Notes under the pieces: model-generated | Databases searched by the model: none | Seen by the model: only the letters and a program-made list of their open reading frames with translations | Told to the model about the DNA's origin: nothing | DNA from: Dryomyza anilis | Taxonomy: Eukaryota; Arthropoda; Insecta; Diptera; Dryomyzidae | Length of the DNA stretch: 64,000 bases | Direction of reading: 5' to 3' | Assembly: GCA_951804985.1 (NCBI GenBank) | Contig: OX638130.1 | Span: 100,871,700 to 100,935,699, forward strand | Shown here: positions 13,401 through 25,900 of the stretch, piece after piece | Layout: every line of letters starts with the position of its first letter | Position numbering within the stretch: the first letter of the stretch is position 1 | Made by a program: the position numbers and the translations under genes

Positions 13401-16174
13401 TGCAGGATATCGTATAATGCGATTTTCACTTCCCAGGTGATTGAGTTTTTTTCGTTTCATTTATTTTTTAAAATTTATTATAAAGTTGTTTTGGAAATAA
13501 GTTATTTTATTGGTATTAAAGTTATTTTAATCGATATTATTTATAAACATGTTATTTTTCAAAGTGGTTCTAGAGAAAACAGTCTTCGACGCGCAAGTTC
13601 TACATTATAGAAATTTTCGAATTTATAACTCTGCAACCGAAATTCGTAGATGTTTGAAAGTAACAGCACTTTATAATATTTTCAATACAAACCATTTAAG
13701 ACCGAAATCATTAAAATCCATCGAGAGGTTTCCGAATAAAAATTTGTTGATTAAGATGATTTTTTTTTAATATCTCAATTTTTGTGAAGTTTAAATTATA
13801 AAATTTGAAAAATATGCACATTTTTTTATTTGTATTTTCTTTTTATTTTGAATTTAATTTTTTAGGTATACTTATTACATATTTTTTTATATAACTTTTT
13901 CAGATCTGCTCATCGAAATGCTGGGCGTTCTCGCATCCTACAGCATCACAGTCAAAGAACTGAAACTGCTCTTCGGCACCATGAAAGCGGTGAATGGCAA
14001 ATGGGTGAGTGGAAGATTTAATTTAGATAAATTGTCAATGGTTATATAATTTTTTTGAACACTACAAATAATGGTTAATATAAAAATATAAAAAATATAT
14101 AATTTCATAAAAACTTTAAAATTATTTAATAGCTGAGTCCAGAGATAAAACTTAATCTTTTCGAAGGCTCCTGAATAATTCTCACTAAATAACATTAAAG
14201 AAATCAGGGAGAAATGAAAAATTAAAGAAAAAAAATTTTTTTTTTTTTTTTTAAACACTGATAAACATAATAAACAAAATAATATGTATTCGACATAATA
14301 ACATTGTTCGAAAATTTTCGAAAAAAATGTTGTTAAACTAATTTTTGGACGAAAAAACAACGCATTGTTCGATATCGCCGTTTTCAAAAAAAAAATCGAC
14401 CAAACCCACAATGTTCGAAAATTTTCAAAAAATAAAATTTGTTAAAAAAATGTATACGAATAAAAAAAAAGTCGAAATCACCATTTAAAAAAAAATGTTC
14501 GACAAAAACAACAATGTTCGAAATTTTTCGAAAAAAAATGTTTGACCACAAAAACAACTCAATGGTCAAAAACATCACATTACAAAAAAAAAAAAATATT
14601 CGACAAAAACAACAATGTTCGAAAATTTTCGAAAAAAATATATTCAAATTTTTGGACTACAAAACAAACCCAAAGGTCGAAATCACCATTTTACAAAAAA
14701 AATATTCGGAAAAAACAACAACGTTCGACAAATTTGGAAAAAATGTTGGATGGCAATAACAACGCAATGATCGAATCGCAATTTTCTAATATAAAAATAT
14801 TCGAAAAAAAACAAAAAATTCGAAAAATTACGAAAAAAACTCGACAAAAAATGTTGGATGAAACGATGCAATTTTCGAAAAAAAAACTTCCCACAAAAAA
14901 AAATTAAATTTAAAATGCTACCTCATGAATTCGAGATGGTCCACCCAAAAAAAGGTCAAATGAAGCACTTGTATTTTGCAATAAACTATTGATGTTAGTT
15001 AGTTTTTATTGGAATAAATTTAATTCTGCTCATCTCTTCTCTATACATCTAATAATCTCGCCTGGATGCCAAAATCCATATTTTGCTGTTCTATCTTTTT
15101 CTATAAACTCCCTTTTAATAAGACCAATTGAGTTTTCAGTCTACTAACAAGCATTAACCAAAACTCTTTAAAATAAAGGTTTTAATATAATTCTGAACCA
15201 ATGACCTTTATTTATTGAATTAAAAAATATCTCTCAATCAAAGACCTTTTTATATATTTTTTTTTAATATATCTCTCAGTGAAAAACCAAATAAAGTAAT
15301 GGTTAATAGTTATATCTGTTTTTTTTTAAACTTGATCGATGTGTCGTTGTATTTGCATGCGTTTGTTGATGCACATGCAATATGCATGAAGTGGACTCAG
15401 AAGAAGTCGTGTTTGGGATTGTGTTTGCTTGACCGCTACACAAGTGATCGAAGTATGCAATAACAAAACACATGCTGACCTATAAAATGCGAGTTCGCAG
15501 CTCGTATTCAGTAATTTTTCGCGAAAACTCGATCGATGTGTCGTTGTATTTGCCTGCGTTTGTCGATGCACATGCAATATGCATGAATTAAACTCAGAAG
15601 AAGTCGTGTGTTTGCTTGACCGCTACACAAGTGATCGAAGTATGCAATAACAAAACACATGCTACCTAAGAAATGCGAGTTCGCAGTGCTGCGATTTATT
15701 GTTAGTAGTTCTTATTGTTGCTTGAACAACATTATTGTTTTTTCTAAGCATAACGTAAAGGGCACAAAACTTTGAAATAAAATTATTCTACAAAATAAGA
15801 ATAATATTTCTTGATTTGATTATTTACTCAAAATACTAAATAAAATATATATTTTTATTGTATTTTTAAATTACAGCCACGACATTCAGCCAAGCTTTTA
15901 AATGTCCTGCGTCAAATGCCGCATCGCAATGGACCCGATGTGTTTTTCAGTTTTCCAGGACGAAAAGGATCGGTAAGTGATTTATTTTTTAAATTTCTAT
16001 TTGCTAAATTATTAAAATTTCAACCACGTACCATTTTTATACCCTACACCTATGAGGTACAGGGTATATTAAGTTTGTGCATATATTGTAACGCCCCTTA
16101 GGAGGCGTGTCCGGTATGGAAAAGTATATATATTATTGATCAGCATCACTACCCGAGTCCGTTTAGCCATGTCC

Positions 16175-16222
<48 letters not shown>

Positions 16223-19200
16223 TGCTGTCTTGCTGTCTTGCTGTCTTGCTGTCTTGCTGTCCGAATACAGAATAACTTGAGAAATACTGATCAGAATGCG
16301 ATGAAATTTCGTCTCAATATATTTTAGCCAAAAGTAGGAACCGAGTTTGAAAATGAGCCAAATCGGTCAACGGACACGCCCACCTCCCATACAAGTCAAT
16401 TTTATATAACTCTTTCGGGACTAATAACTCGAAAAGTATTCAATGTATAGTTATAAAATTTAAAAGGTATTGTTAGAATTCACCTAAAAATATGTGGCCC
16501 AAAAATGGGCGTGATCCGCCCACATTTTTTTTTCATTATTTCCCGGGTTTTCATAGTGGAAATTTGATCCGTAAATTATTAAAATCAAATCTATGAAATT
16601 TTAAATATTAAATTTTAAATATAGGCGTGGTCCGCCCAATTACATTTAAAACATTTTTTTTGTTTTTATACTTTATATAATTTTTTAATTTATGGGGATA
16701 TAAGACGTAAACCTGGTATATGAATGATATTCTGAGGGTTAATATCCCCACCAAAGGTGTAGGGTATTCCATAGTCGGGCCCGACCGACTATAAAAATCC
16801 GCCCCATGTGACCGAACTTACCCATGTGACCTAACTTTCCCAACTCGTTAATGATGTGTTTGTTGCGCCAAACAAACACTGAATAATCAACTAAAAATGT
16901 AATAAAATCAAACATGTTTTTGTGAAATATAATTCTGTTGTACAATTTTTTTTTATAACATAAACGTGTTGTATTGCATTATTAAAATACATTTACATCG
17001 AGGGCATATAGAAGACACATGTCTGATGGTCTCTCTGTCTGTTCTTGTAGGTTTTGATTTTATTGATGTGTTTTTGTGCGATTTTATTGCTACAACATTT
17101 TATTAGTATTTTATTAGGCATGTGTTAGTGCTATCTGTCTGTCTGTCTGTGAGTCGATGTGTGTTTGTATTCGTGTGCGGGCGTGCGTGAGATTGCGCGC
17201 AAATCGAATTTCGAATGCACTCAATAAAATAAAATTGAACTCTATAATAATAAAAACTCCAAATACATATTAAGCCATAGCGGCAGCTACTCTGCACCCT
17301 ATAACAGAAATTGTATTCCTTTCGATGCGCAATAAAATTATTTATTAACGTTTTTACTGCACGTTTTAAGAATATCTAATTTTTGCCCGCAAGGGTTGCA
17401 GTCGTTAAAAGTTGGAGAAAAGTGTAAGAAAAAAAAAACGATGCTTATAAAGTTCATGGACCTCGCACCGACTGACCACACATCAGCAATTTTCTGCTAC
17501 TTACTTTGAACCCCTTTAGTTTATAAAAATGCTAGATTTTATTGGGTTATTTTTCTCATTTTAATGACTTTACCTTTTTTTTTTTTTTGCTGAGTACTAA
17601 GATTTTACAATATCTGTAAAGCACTTTGATTTATATACAAATGCTGTATTGCGCAACATAAAAACCTCAAATCGATTGAGCATGGTCTCAAATTTACCTT
17701 CGATCTAAATTTCAAAATAAAAATCGTATTAAATTAGTTTAGCTGTTTTTTTTAAGTGAAGTTTCGGGATGTGCATTAAACGAGAAACTTCTAGATCGAA
17801 ACATGAACTACGAGTGAAATTCGAAATTGAGAGCTATATTACTTTGTAATACTTTAAAAATTCGAAACGAGATTCGAGATCATGACTCGAAAATCTCGCT
17901 TTTGCCATTCAGTTTTTAAAACATAAAATTCCATTGAATTCGTTTGATCGGAAACAGAAAATAGCTCATTTAGCAATTATTTTTGTTCTTATTGAATCGT
18001 ATTACGATATATTTTCTGAAACCGCTTGTCTTTTGCTAAATCTTTCTGCCTTGATTTGCTTTTCTGGATATGCCTTCCAAGGCTCCTCTATCACTCATGG
18101 CTTTTCTATCCCTTTGAAACATATTTTCTGATTTTGCTTTTCACTTCTATTTTTAATTTTCACTGATTTAGACCAATAATTGATACTACCTTCTTGGAGA
18201 ATAATTGTCTGTGAAAGAATTGCGAACGTGAAAAATATTTTGTGACTTTTGTTCTATATATGGTTTTGGTTCGTTGAAATCGTATTCTTGGGGAAGAATA
18301 GTCTGGCAAAAAATGTCCGGAAAAGAATTGTAACGGTTTTCTGAGTGGAATTATCTTCGAGAAGAATATTTTCTTCTATTTTTTCTTTTTTCATTTATTT
18401 AATTTTAATTAGGGATTGAAATCGTATTCTTGGGAAAGTGTTGTCTGTGAAAAATGTCAGGGAAAAAATTTTATCGCTTTCATTTATTTTAATCAGACAT
18501 CGAAATGGTCTCCTTGGTGAAAAATTTTCTGTAAATGCGGTGTCCATGATACAATTGTCTCGAGGTATCTGGCAAGAATTGTCTCCAGGTAAAATATTTT
18601 CTGATCTTTTTTTATGTCTTTTCATTTCTTTAAATTATTTTCATTGATTTTGATCAGGCATTGAAATAGTAGCTATATTTCTGGAAGAACAAGCTGTGGG
18701 ATAGAATTGTGTTGTTGTATCTGGGAAGAATTGTCTCCGGGAAACCATATTAATTTAAATATCATAAATCATATAAGAATTATAAATATGCAAATCTAGA
18801 CCAATTTTTGTTTGAAATTTCTTGATATAAAAAATATTAAAAAATGAAAATCACTGAAAAATACGATTTTAGTTCAATGAATGAAATCATCAATATGATG
18901 AATACTGGTAGTTGGTGATATTTTTTATTTGTGTGTATATCAAGAATGAATATTCCGGCTCCCAGGAATACTACAGACTTTGGTGATCAAATTTTCTATG
19001 GGATGAATCGCCGCGGTAGCTCAGTGGTTAGTGCGTTGGACTGCGAGCCGAAAGGTCCCCGGTTCAAGCCTGGACTGGGGCTAACAACATCTTTTCATAG
19101 AAACATTTTTCTATACCGCGCTACCTCTCGGCAGTAAATGGCAAACCTCCGAGAGTAAAAACATTGCCTATGAAAAGCTCTCACCCGCCGTTCGGATTCG

Positions 19201-22200
19201 GCAATAAACTGTAGGTCCCACCACTTTGAGTACAAATATAACACGCACAGCTCAAAATGGTGAGAGAGCTCGGCCTAAGTTCTTATAGAACTGTAGTGCC
19301 AAACTATTATTATTATTATGAATCGGCACAAAAGATTTGACCGGCTATTAGGTATCAAGTGATACTGAAGAGTTTAAGTTTCAGCATTGGGGATTTGTTC
19401 CTTAGAAAACCACACAGAAAAAAAATGTACATCATATTGATGAATTCCGTTCTTCAAACCATGATTCATTGTATTGAAGAACCATTCATAATATTAATGA
19501 CTAACGCCATCAATGTTATGAATGCTATCATAAATATGAAGAACGCTTGGTAACTGCCGAAAAAAAGTGTTCTTCAATATGATGAACTGTATGTGAAGAA
19601 TACGTTTCATCATATTAATGAAACAAAATATAAAATACAACATATATGTTCATCATATTGAAGAACGCTGTTCATTAAAACAAATTTCTATAAAAATATT
19701 TTTTTTTCGTTAATTTTTGCCGTACTTCTCAGTTCTCAAGTAGTTCTTGTGTGTTATTTCTTATATAATACTTGTTCAACAGGCATAAATTAGTAAAATG
19801 TTTTATAATATATTTATTATAATTACAATTTTATATTAATAAAAAGTTATATTTATAAAAAATATATTTTTTTTCGAATTCATTTTTTTCGAAGAAATTT
19901 TTATTTCTTAAAAATCTTTTTTTCGATTTTTTTTTTGTTTGAGAAATTATTTTTTCTGATTTTTTTTTACGAAATATTTTTTTTTCAAACAATTTTGTCA
20001 AAAAAAATTTTTTTTTTCAGAAATTTTTATTTGTTAGAACATTTTTTTTTTGATATTTTTTTTTTACTGTTATATTTTAAATCAACTTTTTACAACACTT
20101 TTTTTTCGAATTATTTTATAATTTTTTTTTTTTTTCATAAATATTATGAACAAATTCATCAATATGACAATTCAAATTCATTGTATTGAATATTTTGTTC
20201 ATATATATAATGAATGCATTCATTAAAATGTCATTTAATGTGGTAGTTGGTGAAAAAAATTCATAATATTTATGAATAAATTCATCATATTGAAGTTTTT
20301 TTTTTTTCTGTGTAGTTTTCTAAAGAACGAATCGAGAATTCAGAAATTATAACTCTTCTGCAAGTTTACCAGCTTCTATAGTATAGCTGACAGTCGATAT
20401 TGAATTATGGAATTGTTTTTTGAAAACCTAATATAGCATGCAATCTAAAGTTAAAATTTGTATTTGGCACTGGTATCAGTTCTCCAAAACGATCAAATTA
20501 TTCTGACAGTCTGAAGAATGCGATTTTTTTTTTATCTTTTTTTTTTATTTAGATTATAAAATATTCTCTACCAAGAACTTATTTCCTTTGGAAATTTCTC
20601 ATTACAGACTTTCAATATAAATTGGCCACAAGCGGAAATTCAAATATTCAATTCCCAAAAGGCACAAATGAAATTGGCCAACTAAAACTTGACAACATTT
20701 CGCGTAATATTTGCTGAAATTGCCACATTTAAGATAGATTTGAATATTTTGTGAAATTTTGCAAATGTTGCAGACCCCCGAGAATAATTCACGGAAATAT
20801 TTAGAAACTGTGAACAATTGTCAAACAGACAGTCGTCTTGTATTGGATAATTTTACAAAATCACAGCATAACTCTTTATACAATAGTTACTACTTTTGGT
20901 ATGGGTATCATCAAGTCTGCGACCTTTACGACCCCTTCTCAAGTATACATATAACAAAACGTTGGAATGTGTTTGCAAAGTATTTAGGAGTCAAATTCCC
21001 CCGAAAGCATACCTCTACAATAAATCAATTTTTCTCATTTCCCTTTTAAGCTCGACCAGTGCAGAGGCACAGAGCACACACAGTATTGTGCCAATGTTCA
21101 TTCTTGAGCTAGAGAAATTCATAAAGAAAAACCATACAAATGATTTATGATTCTCTAGTGCTCGTCGTCGGCGTCGACGTCGTCGTTTTGATCGGCTTTG
21201 TTTTTGCATTTTCTCGTTTTCAATACGAAAACCACCGGTCGACGTATTTCGTTTTTGTTTAGAGTTGTAATATTTTGCATAGCTATATTTTTCACAAATT
21301 GTGGGCAAAAATGTATAAAAGATAAACTTTGGCTTTAGTTAGTATTCGTCGTTGTCTCGTTTTGAGGCGCATTTGTGCAGGAAATTGCCAAATGAAAACG
21401 ATGAGTTGGCAAAGAGTGTTATACGGATGTGACCTCAACCTCTAGTTTAGATGTTAGTTGAGGTTCCGGTATGAGTTGAGGTTCTTGAATGAATTTCTAG
21501 TTGAGGCTATAGCATGAGTTTTTAGTTGGGCTTATAGTATGATTTTTGAGTTGAGGTTATTGAATGAGTTTTGAGTTGAGGTTATAGAAAGAGTTTCCAG
21601 TCGAGGTTATAGAATGAGTTTTGAGTTGAGTATATTTCTTATTATGGTTGCTGTTAAAATTACTAGTTGAGGTTTTTGGAATGAGTTTCTATTCAAGATA
21701 CCGATAGAATTCTATTTTGTGGTTTTTACTGAGGTGCGTATTTTAATTGAAATAATAGTTTCTTTTTGGGCCTCTTTAAATATTTATCATCATCATCTCT
21801 ATCTGTAACTCTGCCATTTCAATGTGAATTTATGTTAAATCATTGATTGTAATTAAAAAGATGATACGTTTCTTCAATAAAATATTGGTTATGAAATCAG
21901 TTCTGTGAGGGGTTTCTAATTGAGGTTTCAGAATTGCTTACTAGTTGTAATTATGAGTTTCGGGTTGAGTTTATAAATAGTTCAAGTTTCTGAAAGAGTT
22001 TCTAGTTGTGGTATTTGATAAAGATTTTGGTTGGTTTCTACGGTTTCTAATTGAGGTTTTAGAATTGTTTACTAATTGTGATTAGAACATGAATTTTGAG
22101 TTCAGTTTATAGAGTATATTTCTTATTATGGTATCGGATAGTTCTGTCTGGGAAAAAGCTTTCGCAAACAATTTGAATAGTGAGGTTCAGAAGAATTTCT

Positions 22201-22432
22201 ATTTAAATATACACAGACAAAAATTTACATCACATTGATGAAATCCGTTCTTCAAACCGTGATTCATTGCATTGAAGTACCCTTCATAATATTAATGACT
22301 AACGACATCAATGTTATGAATACGATTATAAATATGATGAACGCTTGGTAAATGTCGAAAAATGTTCATCAAACCAAAGTTTAATAAAAATATGTATTTT
22401 TCGTTCATTTTTTGCCATACTTCTCAGTAGTT

Positions 22433-22487
<55 letters not shown>

Positions 22488-22807
22488 ATGATTGATTAGT
22501 AAAATGTTTTGTAATATTAACATATTTTTTAAAAGCTTGTTAAAAAAAAATCCTTATGAATAAATTCATCATATTGATGAATATTTCGTTCTTCATTGTG
22601 ATAGTATGAATAAGTTCTTATATATAATGAAAGCATTCATCAATATGTCATTTAATGAACAGTGGTATCAATAAGATGAATCTGTTAGTTGGTAGAAAAA
22701 TTCATAATATTTATGAACAAAATTTTAATATATAAGAATAAATTCATAATATTTATGAATAAATTCATCATATTGATGAATTTTTTGTTCTGTCTATTGC
22801 TGTAGTT

Positions 22808-22875
<68 letters not shown>

Positions 22876-22876
22876 A

Positions 22877-22955
<79 letters not shown>

Positions 22956-25900
22956 GATTGATTAGTAAAATGTTTTGTAATATTAAAAAAAAAATTAATA
23001 AAAAAAAAAAAAATTCGAAAATTTTGTTTTCGACATTTTTTTTCGGAATTTTATTTTGCGCAAAATATATATATATTTTTTTTAATTTTTTTTTTTGTTT
23101 TTTTTTTAATATTTTGTATTTTGAACAACATTTTTTTTCAACAACATTTTTTTTTAAATTATTTTCTAAAAACAATTTTTTTTTGAAAAATTCGTAAATA
23201 AAGTTACCATCAATTAATTTATTTTGAAAAAAAAAATGCTGTAACTGCTGACATATTAAAAGTATATTTATAAAAATCGAATGAAGGTTATTATATAAAG
23301 CTTCAATCGTCACATAGAATGTGGACGAGATTGTACAACGGGGCGTGGCACATCTCATATAATTAAAACATTAAAATTGGAAAACTAAAATCGAATCAAA
23401 TGTTCGTATTTCGTATATTTCATTCGAAACAAAGGATCATATTTTACATTGTAATCTTCACGTAGAATGTGTGCGGGATTGGAAAAAAGGCGTGGCATGT
23501 GGGCGAGAAAAAAAGGGGCGTGAATGTATTCACACTTTAAATAGATATACTTTTGAATTTACAAAACATTAGCACGGACGATTTTGTGCACGGGTCCAGA
23601 ACGTAATAATATAACAAAATTGCTGATGTATTTTTAATGATAAATAAAATATCATTTAAATTGTTTTTAAATCCGTTAATTATATTATTATAAAATTGTG
23701 AGTAAACAAATTCGATCATCAGTTGGTTTTTTAACTTCGTAGAAATCAAACATCAAATAAAAATGTTTCCTATAACCAAATATGTGTTATTTGTGGTTAT
23801 TTTTACTACTCAGGTTGTATTGTACTTATATTGAAACATTAAACATTCAAAAATATATATATAATTCTAATTTAAATATATTCCATAGATTTTTGCTGTC
23901 TTCAAAATGACAAATGTTAAGTGTAAATCTCTAAACGAAAGTATAGTTGTAATCGAATATTGTAAATTACGTGCGCTGAAGCGCGATTTAACTGTATTTA
24001 ATTTTAAAGCAATTCTAAAATATTCCATCAACAACATACAGGTTGGTCCAAATACAATATACAATTCAATATTCAATATTGTATATTCAACATATGTTTA
24101 GTTAAATGCTGTTGTGTACAAGAAAGCAAATGGCTACAGAATATTTCCGATCAATTACACAATCAATTTTTGCGAGTTTATGAAGAATCGAAAACATCCA
24201 GCTGTAAATATCGTTATTGAACAGATTAAGCCTTTCACTAATATCAATCATACATGTCCTTATCAGGTAAAGGGTTTTTCAATAAAAGCGCTACAAAAGT
24301 TTTTTGTCAAGGGTTTTTCAACAGGGACGCTACAAAAGTAGAGCGACAGGGACCGCAAACGACGCCATGTTTCTTGCCGCTCTTTTGACATTTCTCTTCA
24401 GTAAGGTTTGCCATTTCATGATGGAAGGATATAAGAGCCAACAACGAGTTAAAATTATTAAAATTGACCACCGAAATTCGAATTCGTATATCTTTCCATC
24501 ATGAAATGGCAAACTTTACTGAAGAGAAATGTCAAAAGAGCGGTAAGAAATATGGCATCGTTTGCTGTCCCTGTCCCTCTACTTTTGTAGCGTCCCTGTT
24601 AAAAAACCCTATATATATATTTTTTATTAATTTTATAATATAACATTAGCTGCGTTCCCGTGGTACTTGAACCAGAACTGTTTCACGGAAACGTCATCGG
24701 TTCTATTTTAATAAATTTGGCAGCACTGTTTTCTTCTGCGCCTTCTTTTTCAACACAAATTCTTCTTCTTATTAAGTGCTATTCACAATAGCATAACATC
24801 ACCACAAACAAATGTACTTTTGATATGTACAGTACTAGATCAGCCGCGGTAGCTCAGTGGTTAGTGCGTTGGACTGCGAGCCGAAAGGTCCCCGGTTCAA
24901 GCCTGGACTGGGGCTAACAACATCTTGTCATAGAATCATTTTTCTATACCGCGCTACCTCTCGGCAGTAAATGGCAAACCTCCGACAGTAAAAACATTGC
25001 CTATGAAAAGCTCTCCTCACCCGCGGTTCGGATTCGGCAATAAACTGTATGTCCCACCACTTTGAGTACAAATATAACACGCACAACTCAAAAATGTTGA
25101 GAGAGCTCGGCCTAAGTTCTTATAGAACTGTAGTGCCAAACTATTATTATATAGTACCAGATCAGTAATTGATCCAAAAACGAACCTGGTTGTAATTGTA
25201 TGTTTTTGTTTTGTATATGAAAATGATCTACGGATCAGGATCAAAAACCACGGGAACGCAGCTATTGTCATAAATTAACCAGTTATATGACAAACATGAT
25301 TTGGTATTCCCTAATATGGCAAATTTCTACTAAAGATATGACCAACAAGTATTCATTAAAAGTTAACTTATTCAAAATAAAACAAAATAACGTTGATAAA
25401 AGTAAAGTAAAATTTAATATTTATCTTTGAATATTTTGCTATCTATATTAATTGTAATATTATTTGTTTTCTAGGGTGATATGATTTTAGATAAGTATGA
25501 TCCAAATCAATACAAATTCACTCTACCAATGCCAGTCGGAGAATATCTGCTAGGTTTGAGCTTTGGAATAAAAAACACAATACTTGTTACAGTTAATGTA
25601 TATTTTCAATACAATGAATAAAATTGAAATACAAAATGAAAACACACAACCGAGTGAAAAGATCGATATTATCAATATATATATAATGGAAAATCGAGTT
25701 TTATTTTGTTATTATATGGGTATTTCCTGGGGTTCTGGGTGGGACTTTCGTACACAGAAAAAATTTTATTCATAAATGGAATGAACGTCGTTAATTTCTA
25801 CACCAAATCGACCAAATATAGTCAAATTTGAGATTTTACCTTTTCGATTTCAATAAAATTTGGGCAACTGATATGTACTGAACAATTTTGTTCGTCCACT

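Noticed and set aside
19010..19090. tRNA gene
   Set aside because: A and B boxes are present, but the 3' half does not close an acceptor stem, and the sequence continues for about 230 nt to an (ATT)n tail with target duplications. It is a SINE; the same holds at 24843.
22864..23358. 164-residue minus ORF
   Set aside because: It ends in an Ile-Tyr run from the (TA)n tract, and the rest is poly-A/T derived.
23537..23749. Minus ORF opposite the DUF1091 promoter
   Set aside because: AT-rich chance frame across the TATA/Inr region; no family match.
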